NCBI RefSeq assembly: GCF_021442025.1
Contig: NZ_CP090446.1
Coordinates: forward strand, 4,216,001-4,280,000
Origin: Sphingobacterium sp. SRCM116780
GTDB taxonomy: Bacteria > Bacteroidota > Bacteroidia > Sphingobacteriales > Sphingobacteriaceae
Direction: 5' to 3'
Length of the DNA: 64,000 bases
Each line of letters starts with the position of its first letter. Positions within the stretch are counted from its first letter, which is position 1. Below are positions 51,978 to 61,105 of the stretch, piece after piece. Position numbers and translations under genes: made by a program. Under the pieces are notes generated by a model. The model had not been told where the DNA came from. It saw only the letters and a program-made list of their open reading frames with translations, and ran no database searches.

Positions 51978-53441
51978 TTAGGCGTATTGTAAAATATTTT
52001 CAATGGATTTAACCATTCCCTTATCTAGTATAATTTTCTTTTCAAGGCAAGTCGGGAGTTGTGTCTCAAAATGACCAACATAAATCAATGTTTTCCCATA
52101 AGTGCACAGTTCATCGACTACTGCATTGAAATGTTCTGTTTGTTCGTAATCAAGACCCTGGCAAGGTTCATCCAAAATCAATAATTCCGGATTTTTAATC
52201 ACTGTTCTTGCTAATAAAGCAAGACGCTGTTTTCCTAGCGGAAGGGTGTTTAGTAGTTTATTTTTATCTTCTTTTAAATCAAAAAAGTCCAATACTTGAT
52301 CTAATAATTGTTGTTTTTCAAAGCTTAGCTTGCGAAACAATCCAACAGAATCAAAAAATCCTGAAGCAACACTTTGCCATACTTTAGCCGTTGGATCGAA
52401 GTACCAGTGCATTTCGGGAGAAATAATGCCCAAGTGCGACTTGATGTCCCAAATACTTTCTCCTGATCCTCTTTGTTTTCCAAACAGCACGATATCATTG
52501 GCATAGGCCTGTGGATGATCGCCATTAATTAAGCTCAATAAAGTAGATTTTCCAGAGCCATTATGTCCTTGTAACAGCCATTTTTCTCCTGCTTTTACTT
52601 CCCAATTGATATCTTTTAAGACTTCTTTTTCACCATATCTGACATCAACTTGAGACATTTTCACCATGGTGTCTGCAGAAATATGAGGTGCTTTTTGCAA
52701 AAAGTGTGGAAGTGGTTTTCTAGTACGTACTTTCTCTTTTGAAAATTCAGCTTGTGAAGACAATATGTTGATTTGCCCCTGATGGATTTCTGCAAAGTGA
52801 TGGATACAAGAAGGTATGGTATGATCATTACTGATTAATATCAAAGTAACTCCTGCACGTGCCAGATCATCAAATGCTTGATTTAGTTCGTGGCGAGATT
52901 GGCGATCAAGACCCGTATAGGGCTGATCAATAATCAATACTTGAGGTTTCAGCCAGAGGGCTTTTAACAATTGTAGTTTTTTATGTTCCCCACTCGACAA
53001 CTCAATGAGTTGTGCATTTTGGACATCTTCAAATCCAAAAGTTTCGAGATAGGGTTTCACATCATCAAATTGCAAATGCTTTTCTTTTGCAAAATGCATG
53101 AATTCAGCCTGAACTGTTAATGTATCGTTGGTTTGATGCTTGTTGTACCGTTGCTGATAATAAAAGTTTTTATCACCTTCTAGATTGGTGAATTGGTACC
53201 AATTAGAAACATACAACACTTCTGCTGGAAGAAGAGAGTTGTTATCAAACTGAATGTCGATAAGTCCATCATATGGAATATGTCCAGCAATTGCTTGTGC
53301 TAGGGTAGTCTTTCCTGTGCCGCTTCTACCGCCGATCAACCAATTTTGACCAGATTCAATTTGCCAATTCAAGTCCTGCAATACCACATTATAATGGTGT
53401 TGAACGGTTAAATTGGCAATATGGACGACGGGTTTTATCAT
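51978..53441 (-). CDS. Double ATP-binding-cassette ATPase (ModF-like)
   Basis: 487 aa, two ABC modules in one chain, no membrane segment. Module 1: Walker A GGRSGTGKTT near 38-47, ELSSGEHKKL signature, Walker B VLIIDQPYTGLD. Module 2: GHNGSGKSTLL near 300, a degenerate signature (LPLGKQRLAL instead of LSGGQ), LLILDEPCQGLDYEQ. ModF (photorepair) is the closest known name, but its role is not understood. It lies inside the leu operon: 1-bp overlap with leuD (TAATG) and 2 bp before leuB, so it is expressed with them. Role unknown; a transporter ATPase without permease is unlikely. Confidence 0.85.
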   Translation of the reverse strand: MIKPVVHIANLTVQHHYNVVLQDLNWQIESGQNWLIGGRSGTGKTTLAQAIAGHIPYDGLIDIQFDNNSLLPAEVLYVSNWYQFTNLEGDKNFYYQQRYNKHQTNDTLTVQAEFMHFAKEKHLQFDDVKPYLETFGFEDVQNAQLIELSSGEHKKLQLLKALWLKPQVLIIDQPYTGLDRQSRHELNQAFDDLARAGVTLILISNDHTIPSCIHHFAEIHQGQINILSSQAEFSKEKVRTRKPLPHFLQKAPHISADTMVKMSQVDVRYGEKEVLKDINWEVKAGEKWLLQGHNGSGKSTLLSLINGDHPQAYANDIVLFGKQRGSGESIWDIKSHLGIISPEMHWYFDPTAKVWQSVASGFFDSVGLFRKLSFEKQQLLDQVLDFFDLKEDKNKLLNTLPLGKQRLALLARTVIKNPELLILDEPCQGLDYEQTEHFNAVVDELCTYGKTLIYVGHFETQLPTCLEKKIILDKGMVKSIENILQYA

Positions 53442-54025
53442 TATCTCGTTTGTTCGAAAGTTTCGATAGCAGTTTTGTTGTTTAATATAAAATCAATATC
53501 ATCATAACCGTTGATAAGGCATGATTTTTTGTAAGGATTGATTTCAAAAGATGTTTGAGCTCCAGTTTCAGATAATGTAACCATTTGATTTTCTAAATCA
53601 ATGATGATTTCTGTATTTGGATTTTTAAATACGGTATCAAAGATGGTTTCTAAAAACTCATCAGTTACCTGAATAGGTAATACACCATTATTTAAGGCAT
53701 TACCTTTAAAGATATCTGCAAAAAAACTACTGATAACAGCATCAAATCCATAATCCTGGATAGCCCAAGCAGCATGCTCACGGCTGGAACCACAACCAAA
53801 GTTTTTACCAGCGACAAGAACTTTTCCTCTGTAAGTAGAATCGTTCATGACAAAATCAGCCTTAGGTTGATTGTTGCTGTCAAAGCGCCAGTCACGGAAT
53901 AAGTTGTCACCAAATCCATCACGTGTAGTCGCTTTTAAAAAACGAGCTGGAATGATCTGATCGGTATCTATATTTTCAATCGGTAAAGGAACTACCGTTG
54001 TTGTTAATGTTTCAAATTTTTTCAT
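53441..54025 (-). CDS. leuD: 3-isopropylmalate dehydratase small subunit
   Basis: 194 aa. Aconitase-swivel domain: ENIDTDQIIPARFLK, GCGSSREHAAWAIQDYGF and the NALNNGVLPI end motif. Partner of leuC in isomerising 2- to 3-isopropylmalate. It overlaps the ABC ATPase start by one base. A methyltransferase gene and 146 bp separate it from leuC, an unusual interruption of the normally adjacent leuC-leuD. Confidence 0.96.
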   Translation of the reverse strand: MKKFETLTTTVVPLPIENIDTDQIIPARFLKATTRDGFGDNLFRDWRFDSNNQPKADFVMNDSTYRGKVLVAGKNFGCGSSREHAAWAIQDYGFDAVISSFFADIFKGNALNNGVLPIQVTDEFLETIFDTVFKNPNTEIIIDLENQMVTLSETGAQTSFEINPYKKSCLINGYDDIDFILNNKTAIETFEQTR

Positions 54026-54171
54026 CCGAATAATTATTTATGAGTGTATGTTTCAATGGCATAAATGAACTCATTTCACTCGTTTTGTTTTTTAATGGAG
54101 ATGAAGCTATTACTTATAGCCGTTTTCCATTTTGTTATCTTATGATGGTTTTAGCTTAATCTTATTGATAG

Positions 54172-55002
54172 CTAAATGTTTGATTTTAAAACTGCTCTAA
54201 CTTCTCTAAGTTTCATTGTCATACTTATAGCCATATTATCAGCCCAATCGTTATAATCTTTAATGGCATCTAAACGTTCTTGATCACTGATATATCCTTC
54301 ATCTACCATCTGTCTGGAGCTGGCTACCTTAGACCATATTTTTAGTTTGTCTAGGTGCAATGGATTGCTGTGCTCAAAATGTTCATCAGCATTAAAAACT
54401 TCTATTTGACTAAAACCATGCTCTTCAAAAATGTCCTCCAGATCATAACCAATTCTGTTATTCATACCCGCATCATTTCGCCACATTAAGAACATGTGAT
54501 AAAAATGTTCCATGCTTCTGGGTATTTTGGGGTTCCAATCTATCGCTTCATGATTATAATCTAATATCGATACTTGCCCATCGGGTTTTAATAACGTTTT
54601 CAATTTATCAATCGCTTTATCTAGTGTTGAAATCCACTGAAATGTTCTAGCGGATACAATTAAGTCAAATTTTTCAAGACTTTCAAAATCGAGTAGATCA
54701 CAATGAATCAATTCCAGATTCTGTATGTTAGCAAATAGACTCTTTCCTTCCGTAATAAATGATTCCGTATTATCAATTCCAACGACAGAACCAGAAGGTC
54801 CAACGATTGCGGCGATATCTTTTGTGATTGCACCTGTTCCACATCCGATGTCTAAAACCCTTAGTCCAGGTTTTAGAGCAGACTTCAATGTATGATAATC
54901 CTGATCCAAAGTTCTTTGGTTAAAGATTGTCGAAGCGTTTTGTGACGCTCTATCTATTACTTTATTTTCAGTGACTACTACGGTCTGACAAATTTGGCAC
55001 AT
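54172..55002 (-). CDS. Class I SAM-dependent methyltransferase
   Basis: 276 aa. Motif I VLDIGCGTGAITKDIA near 48-63, then VVGIDNT, the post-I acidic region and VSARTFQWI, all typical of class I Rossmann methyltransferases. An N-terminal CxxC (MCQICQ) is unusual and could be a metal site or chance. Substrate unknown. It is inserted between leuC (30 bp upstream) and leuD (146 bp downstream) in the same direction. Not a known BCAA enzyme. Confidence 0.82.
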   Translation of the reverse strand: MCQICQTVVVTENKVIDRASQNASTIFNQRTLDQDYHTLKSALKPGLRVLDIGCGTGAITKDIAAIVGPSGSVVGIDNTESFITEGKSLFANIQNLELIHCDLLDFESLEKFDLIVSARTFQWISTLDKAIDKLKTLLKPDGQVSILDYNHEAIDWNPKIPRSMEHFYHMFLMWRNDAGMNNRIGYDLEDIFEEHGFSQIEVFNADEHFEHSNPLHLDKLKIWSKVASSRQMVDEGYISDQERLDAIKDYNDWADNMAISMTMKLREVRAVLKSNI

Positions 55003-55032
55003 TTTTAAATTTATTAACGAACAGTTTTTAAA

Positions 55033-56430
55033 TTATATCAATTCCCTAACATCGGTAATTTTACCTGTTACAGCAGCTGCAGCAGCAGTTAAAGGTGATA
55101 CCAGCATAGTACGTGCATTAGGGCCTTGACGGCCTTCAAAGTTTCTATTTGAAGTAGAAACACAATATTTACCTGCTGGAATTTTATCTTCATTCATTCC
55201 TAAACAAGCCGAACAGCCTGGCTCACGCAATTGGAAACCTGCAGCTTCGAAAATTTTATCTAAACCCTCTTCAATTGCTTGTTTTTCCACTTGTTTTGAT
55301 CCTGGAACGATCCATACTTCTACTAGTTCTGCTTTTTGTTTTCCTTGAACAAAGGCAGCTACTTCACGTAAATCTTCAATACGAGAGTTTGTACAGCTAC
55401 CAATAAAGACATAATCTACTGGCTTTCCTAAGATCGGAGCATCATCAGCAAAGCCCATGTAATTAAGTGCTTTTTGATAAGATGGTTGTTCAGACTCAGG
55501 TTGTGCTTGTGTTGCAGGAATATTTTCGGTGATCCCCATTCCCATTCCAGGATTGGTTCCGTAAGTGATCATGGGTGCGATAACTGCTGCATCAAATTCT
55601 AGAACTGCATCAAATTGTGCATCATCATCAGAATATAATGTTTTCCAGTAAGCTAATGCTGTATCCCATTCTTCTCCTTTAGGAGCAAATTCACGTCCCT
55701 TTACATAATCGAAAGTCGTTTGATCAGGTGCAATTAAGCCTCCACGAGCACCCATTTCAATACTCATATTACAAATGGTCATTCTTGCTTCCATACTTAA
55801 AGAACGGATCGCAGAACCGGCATATTCAATGAAATAGCCTGTACCACCTGCTGCAGAGATTTTTGCAATGATATATAAGATAATATCTTTTGCCCCAACT
55901 CCTTTTTGCAGCTCACCATTAACTTCGATTTTCATCGTTTTTGGTTTTTGTTGCAATAAGCATTGTGTTGCAAAAACTTGTTCTACTTGAGAAGTGCCTA
56001 TTCCAAAAGCAATAGCACCAAATGCACCGTGTGTAGAGGTGTGGCTATCGCCACATACCATCGTTTTCCCTGGTAAGGTAATTCCTAACTCTGGGCCGAT
56101 TACGTGTACAATACCTTGGTAGGGATGACCTAAGCCATATAAATTAATACCGAACTCAGCACAGTTTTTAGTCAACATATCGACTTGGTAACGTGATAAT
56201 TCTTCTTTAATTGGAAGGTGCTGATTTAAAGTGGGAACATTATGATCCGCGGTTGCGACAGTTTGGTTGGAACGAAATACGGGTAATCCTCTTTTTCGTA
56301 AACCATCAAATGCTTGCGGTGAAGTTACCTCATGAATAAGGTGTGTGTCTATATAAATAATATCTGGAAATCCTTCTTCACGTTTGACGACATGTGCATC
56401 CCAAATTTTTTCTACTAATGTTTTTGACAT
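55033..56430 (-). CDS. leuC: 3-isopropylmalate dehydratase large subunit
   Basis: 465 aa. Aconitase-family [4Fe-4S] enzyme with cluster cysteines in SCTNSRIEDL and GCSACLGMNEDK, and the substrate-binding region GDSHTSTHGAFGA. Works with LeuD. Starts 94 bp after ilvC, with a 16-bp inverted repeat in between, so a new promoter or attenuation point may lie there. Confidence 0.97.
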   Translation of the reverse strand: MSKTLVEKIWDAHVVKREEGFPDIIYIDTHLIHEVTSPQAFDGLRKRGLPVFRSNQTVATADHNVPTLNQHLPIKEELSRYQVDMLTKNCAEFGINLYGLGHPYQGIVHVIGPELGITLPGKTMVCGDSHTSTHGAFGAIAFGIGTSQVEQVFATQCLLQQKPKTMKIEVNGELQKGVGAKDIILYIIAKISAAGGTGYFIEYAGSAIRSLSMEARMTICNMSIEMGARGGLIAPDQTTFDYVKGREFAPKGEEWDTALAYWKTLYSDDDAQFDAVLEFDAAVIAPMITYGTNPGMGMGITENIPATQAQPESEQPSYQKALNYMGFADDAPILGKPVDYVFIGSCTNSRIEDLREVAAFVQGKQKAELVEVWIVPGSKQVEKQAIEEGLDKIFEAAGFQLREPGCSACLGMNEDKIPAGKYCVSTSNRNFEGRQGPNARTMLVSPLTAAAAAVTGKITDVRELI

Positions 56431-56460
56431 TTTCTTCTCTAATGTTAATTTTTTTAATTT

Positions 56461-56501
56461 AATTCCGTTGTTTTTATAAAGTTCCTAAAAACAACGGAAT
56501 T
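56461..56501. promoter_or_regulatory. 16-bp inverted repeat between ilvC and leuC
   Basis: Arms AATTCCGTTGTTTTTA (56461-56476) and TAAAAACAACGGAATT (56486-56501), loop 9 nt. On the minus strand (the operon direction) the stem is not followed by a T run; on the plus strand it is followed by TTT. It may be an operator, an mRNA processing site or a weak terminator separating the ilv and leu parts. Confidence 0.6.
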
Positions 56502-56524
56502 TTTGCGGTCTAAATTACGAAAAT

Positions 56525-58006
56525 TTAAACAGTTTTTATAGCTTTCATTGCAGTCATTGCTTGACGTAATTTACGACCTACAATTTCTACTTCATGATTA
56601 CGTAAAATATCATTAATCTCCACTAATTGCGCATTATCTACTGAACCATCTTTACCCGTATTATAGTTTTTACCTACTAAATCTGTTTGTACAGTTTTCA
56701 TGAAATCAGTTAATAATGGTTTACAAGCCTGATCAAATAAGTAACAACCGTATTCTGCAGTATCTGAAATGACACGGTTCATTTCAAATAATTTTTTACG
56801 CGCGATTGTATTGGCAATTAAAGGAGTTTCGTGTAATGATTCGTAGTAAGCAGATTCTGGTTTAATGCCAGCTTCAACCATTGTTTCAAAAGCTAATTCA
56901 ACACCAGCTCTGATGAAGGCTACCATCAATGTATAGTTGTCGAAATATTCTTGTTCTGCAATTTTCACATCACCTGCAGGAGTTTTTTCAAATGCTGTCT
57001 CACCCGTTTCAGCTCTCCATTTTAATAGATTAGCATCACCATTAGCCCAGTCTTCCATCATCGTTTTACTGAATTCACCTGAGATAATATCATCTTGATG
57101 TTTTTGGAATAATGGACGCATGATATCTTTCAATTCTTCTGATAATTCAAAAGCTTTGATTTTAGCAGGATTGCTTAGGCGATCCATCATACCACTGACA
57201 CCACCATGCTTTAAAGCTTCAGTGATTACTTCAACACCATATTGTACCAATTTGGAAGCATATCCAGCGTCGATTCCTTGTGCAACCATTTTATCAAAAG
57301 ATAAAATAGAACCTGTTTGTAATAAACCACATAGAATGGTTTGCTCACCCATTAAATCAGATTTTACTTCGGCAACGAATGAAGATTTCAATACACCAGC
57401 TCTGTGACCACCTGTACCTACACAATATGCTTTTGCTTCAGCCCAACCTTTACCTTGAGGATCATTCTCTGGGTGAACAGCAATTAAAGTAGGAACACCA
57501 AAACCACGTACATATTCAGCACGCACTTCAGATCCTGGACATTTAGGAGCTACCATGATAACGGTGATGTCCTTACGGATTTGCATTCCTTCTTCTACGA
57601 TATTAAAACCGTGTGAATACGATAATGTTGCTCCTTGTTTCATCAAAGGCATTACTGCATTGATAACAGTTGTATGTTGTTTATCTGGAGTTAAGTTGAT
57701 TACTAAATCCGCAGTTGGGATTAATTCTTCGTAAGTTCCAACAGTAAAATTGTTATCTGTAGCGTTTTTCCAAGAATCTCTTTTTTGCTCAATAGCTTCT
57801 TTACGTAATGTATAAGATACGTTTAATCCGCTATCTCTCAAATTTAAACCTTGGTTTAAACCTTGTGCACCACAGCCTACAATTACGATTTTTTTACCTT
57901 TTAAAGCATCCACACCGTCAACGAACTCACTGTTGTTCATAAATTCTGCTTGACCTAATTGATGTAATTGATCTCTAAGTGGTAGGGTGTTGAAATAATT
58001 TGCCAT
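56525..58006 (-). CDS. ilvC: Ketol-acid reductoisomerase, class II (long form)
   Basis: 493 aa, the long E. coli/plant-type enzyme. NADPH-binding IVIVGCGAQGLNQGLNLRDSG near 38-58, duplicated knotted C-terminal domains (FIRAGVELAFETMVEAG and the earlier FVAEVKSDLMGEQTILCG with Mg-binding D/E). Converts acetolactate and acetohydroxybutyrate to dihydroxy-acids. Preceded by dinB, followed by leuC. Confidence 0.97.
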   Translation of the reverse strand: MANYFNTLPLRDQLHQLGQAEFMNNSEFVDGVDALKGKKIVIVGCGAQGLNQGLNLRDSGLNVSYTLRKEAIEQKRDSWKNATDNNFTVGTYEELIPTADLVINLTPDKQHTTVINAVMPLMKQGATLSYSHGFNIVEEGMQIRKDITVIMVAPKCPGSEVRAEYVRGFGVPTLIAVHPENDPQGKGWAEAKAYCVGTGGHRAGVLKSSFVAEVKSDLMGEQTILCGLLQTGSILSFDKMVAQGIDAGYASKLVQYGVEVITEALKHGGVSGMMDRLSNPAKIKAFELSEELKDIMRPLFQKHQDDIISGEFSKTMMEDWANGDANLLKWRAETGETAFEKTPAGDVKIAEQEYFDNYTLMVAFIRAGVELAFETMVEAGIKPESAYYESLHETPLIANTIARKKLFEMNRVISDTAEYGCYLFDQACKPLLTDFMKTVQTDLVGKNYNTGKDGSVDNAQLVEINDILRNHEVEIVGRKLRQAMTAMKAIKTV

Positions 58007-58046
58007 TGTTGTTATTAATTTCTTTATTGATGGTTTGTTGATTACT

Positions 58047-58523
58047 CTATTTACTATTTCTGATTACTTTGCGTTGCGCAAGGGCATATCCCCAATGCAA
58101 ATTATCGTGTGATAATGTAGCAACTAATACTTCTTCAATTGTTTTCATCTCAAAGCCGTACGTTGCTGTGGAATAAGGAGTGGTGGAATTGAAAATACCT
58201 TTGGCATAGTCGCTTTGAATCTGATCGATCGTTGTTAAAGCCAAAGATTTAAATTCATCCACTTCTTCCTGTGTCACATTTCGTGTTGGTTTGGTATCTT
58301 TTTTATAATCGTCAGTGTACTTGATTGTTGAACTGTCTGCTAAGATACCTGTGCGAACATAGCTCAATGTTTGTGTGGAAACAACGATATGTGCAAAATT
58401 CCAAAAGATATTATTATTGAACCCGTCAGGTATCTGATTTAATTCTTCCAAACTCAAATCATCTATTAACCGTATGAATCCTTTACGGCTACTGATGATA
58501 AATTCAAATATATGCTGTGTCAT
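58047..58523 (-). CDS. DinB-family protein
   Basis: 158 aa from the ATG at 58523 (MTQHIFEFI); a longer frame upstream is AT-rich and not conserved in style. Four-helix DinB fold with metal-type histidines (FWNFAHIVVS and LSHDNLHWGYALAQR). DinB-like proteins include thiol transferases, but most members have no known role. It lies between ilvN (180 bp upstream) and ilvC (40 bp downstream) on the same strand, a consistent passenger in this cluster. Confidence 0.87.
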   Translation of the reverse strand: MTQHIFEFIISSRKGFIRLIDDLSLEELNQIPDGFNNNIFWNFAHIVVSTQTLSYVRTGILADSSTIKYTDDYKKDTKPTRNVTQEEVDEFKSLALTTIDQIQSDYAKGIFNSTTPYSTATYGFEMKTIEEVLVATLSHDNLHWGYALAQRKVIRNSK

Positions 58524-58703
58524 TTTTAGTTTTTTATACTTCTTCGTTAAAAAAATCGTATTGTTAAAAGAATCATTTATCTCCACGTACCACCTAATCA
58601 ATTGATATAAAGCTCAATTACTTTGTCATGATCGAAGATCCTTAATACGTGGACTGGTTTGCACAGCTTTCATTGCTGTACAAAAAGAGCGAGAACGATA
58701 GGA

Positions 58704-59294
58704 CTACATAGTGAAAACATCATCTCCTTTTTCCAAGTATTCGTTTTCGACAACTTCTTCAGAAGGTTCTCTTTGTTCAAATTCTTTTAATTTATCATGA
58801 AAACCAGTACTTTCTTTAATGATGGCTATACGTGCTCCACGAACAAATTCAATTAAATTATATTTTGTTAACTCTTCCGTCAATTTATCAATTTCCTCTC
58901 TATGACCAGCGGTCTCGAAAACAGTATAATCTTTACGGATAACAACCGCAGAAGCACCATATTGACGTAATAATCGTTCCACGTATACTTTTTCTGTAAT
59001 GATATCGGTGGGTACTTTATATAAAGCCTGCTCTTGCCAGATTAATTCATCATTCGTATTGTAATATGCTTTAAGCACTTCCACTTGTTTTTCGATCTGA
59101 CGACATAGTTTACGCAAGACTTCTTCCGTTTCATGAATTAGAATCGTGAAACGATGAATTCCATCAACTTCAGAAGGAGAGGTATTTAAACTTTCGATAT
59201 TAATCTTTCTTCTGGAGAAGATAGTCGAAATTCTACCGATCATACCAATAGAATTTTCTGTATATATCATGATTGTATATTCTTGTTTTTCCAT
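58704..59294 (-). CDS. ilvN: Acetolactate synthase small (regulatory) subunit
   Basis: 196 aa. N-terminal ACT domain (YTIMIYTENSIGMIGRISTIFSRRKINIESLN) and the C-terminal IlvN domain from about 80 (DIITEKVYVERLLRQYGASAVV). Binds valine and activates IlvB. Starts 1 bp after the ilvB stop, so strongly coupled. Confidence 0.96.
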   Translation of the reverse strand: MEKQEYTIMIYTENSIGMIGRISTIFSRRKINIESLNTSPSEVDGIHRFTILIHETEEVLRKLCRQIEKQVEVLKAYYNTNDELIWQEQALYKVPTDIITEKVYVERLLRQYGASAVVIRKDYTVFETAGHREEIDKLTEELTKYNLIEFVRGARIAIIKESTGFHDKLKEFEQREPSEEVVENEYLEKGDDVFTM

Positions 59295-59295
59295 T

Positions 59296-61044
59296 TTACT
59301 TCAATCTAATTTCTGAAACACTTGTACCTTGCGCCACCATTGGGAATACATTGTTTTCTTTACCAACCATAACCTCTAATAAGTAAGCTGAATCGTGATC
59401 TAGCATCGTTTTTAAAGCGGTTTTCAATTGATCTCTTTCTGAAACTCTTTGTCCCTCGATGTAGTATGATTTTGCCAATGCAACAAAATCTGGACTCGTA
59501 ATATTCACAAATGAGTACCGTTTTTCGTTAAAGAGTTGTTGCCATTGACGAACCATTCCTAAGAACTGATTGTTTAGAATCAAGATTTTTACTTTAGCAC
59601 CAAATTGCATGATGGTACCTAATTCCTGTAGTGTCATTTGGAAACCTCCGTCACCAATAATCGCAATGACATCACGATGTGGGGCACCATACCAAGCACC
59701 TATAGCAGCAGGAAGACCAAAACCCATTGTTCCTAATCCTCCAGAGGTAACATTCGATCTGGATTGTTTAAATTGTGCATAACGACAAGCAACCATTTGA
59801 TGTTGACCAACATCGGTTGTAATGATCGCATTTCCTTCTGTCAACTCGTTTAGTAAATTTACGACTTCACCCATTGTTAATACATCTGCAGTAGGGTGTA
59901 GCTCATCTTGGATGACTTCTTTAATTTCTTCTTTTTCCAACGATCTGAACTGCTGTAGCCAATCTGCATGATCATTTTTTGTAATCAATTCAGTCAATTG
60001 TGGTAAAGTCTCTTTACAATCACCCCAAACAGCCACTGTGGTTTTTACATTTTTATCAATCTCCGCAGGGTCGATATCCAAATGGATAACCTTTGCTTGC
60101 TTTGCATACTTATCTAAACGCCCAGTCACACGATCATCGAAACGCATACCAATAGCGATCAATACATCACATTCATTGGTCATGACGTTTGGCGCATAAT
60201 TGCCATGCATACCCAACATACCCACATGTTGTGGGTGATCTGTTTCTAGTGCACTTAATCCCATCACTGTTGAGGCAGCAGGAATACCAGATTTCTCTAA
60301 GAACGTCTTAAATTCTTGCTCCGCTCTACCTAATAAGATACCTTGACCAAATAAAATGAATGGTTTTTTTGCAGTATTAATTAAAGTTGCTGCTGCTTGA
60401 ACATATTCTTTTCTTACAATAGGAGCAGGGCGATACGAACGGATATGTGTACATTTTTCGTAACCTAAATAATCGAATAACTCCATTTGGGCATTTTTGG
60501 TAATATCAATCAAGACAGGACCTGGTCGACCTGTGCTTGCAATATAAAATGCTTTTGCTATTGCCGTTGGAATTTCTGATGCTTGTGTGACTTGATAGCT
60601 CCATTTGGTGACAGGTGCAGTAATGTTGATAACATCTGTTTCTTGAAAGGCATCTGTGCCTAACAAACTTGCAAATACCTGTCCAGTGATACAAACGATA
60701 GGATTACTATCAATCATGGCATCAGCTAAACCCGTAACTAAATTCGTTGCTCCTGGACCAGAGGTTGCAAATACAACTCCAGTACGATCTGAAGTGCGTG
60801 CGTAACCTTGTGCAGCATGGATTCCACCTTGTTCGTGACGGACCAGAATATGAGTCAATTTTTCATTGTAATCATATAGTGCATCATAGATTGGCATGAT
60901 TGCTCCTCCAGGATATCCAAACACAGTATCAACACCTTCACACAATAAGGCTTCTAATACAGCCTGTGAACCTGTTAATTGACTAATAGGTTGAGGTTGC
61001 TTTGTACATTCCTTACTTTCAGTTTTTTCCAGCGTACTCATCAT
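59296..61044 (-). CDS. ilvB: Acetolactate synthase large (catalytic) subunit
   Basis: 582 aa (second Met at 61041 also possible). TPP enzyme: catalytic Glu in ILVRHEQGGIHAAQG, central FAD-binding domain and TPP-binding GDGGFQMTLQELGT...NNQFLGMVRQ. Makes 2-acetolactate from pyruvate and acetohydroxybutyrate from pyruvate and 2-oxobutanoate. Between ilvD (61 bp) and ilvN. Confidence 0.97.
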   Translation of the reverse strand: MMSTLEKTESKECTKQPQPISQLTGSQAVLEALLCEGVDTVFGYPGGAIMPIYDALYDYNEKLTHILVRHEQGGIHAAQGYARTSDRTGVVFATSGPGATNLVTGLADAMIDSNPIVCITGQVFASLLGTDAFQETDVINITAPVTKWSYQVTQASEIPTAIAKAFYIASTGRPGPVLIDITKNAQMELFDYLGYEKCTHIRSYRPAPIVRKEYVQAAATLINTAKKPFILFGQGILLGRAEQEFKTFLEKSGIPAASTVMGLSALETDHPQHVGMLGMHGNYAPNVMTNECDVLIAIGMRFDDRVTGRLDKYAKQAKVIHLDIDPAEIDKNVKTTVAVWGDCKETLPQLTELITKNDHADWLQQFRSLEKEEIKEVIQDELHPTADVLTMGEVVNLLNELTEGNAIITTDVGQHQMVACRYAQFKQSRSNVTSGGLGTMGFGLPAAIGAWYGAPHRDVIAIIGDGGFQMTLQELGTIMQFGAKVKILILNNQFLGMVRQWQQLFNEKRYSFVNITSPDFVALAKSYYIEGQRVSERDQLKTALKTMLDHDSAYLLEVMVGKENNVFPMVAQGTSVSEIRLK

Positions 61045-61105
61045 TTTAAATTTATTCGATTTGTAATTCTTTTTTTGTTTGTTGATTATTCGACCTTATT
61101 ACTTC

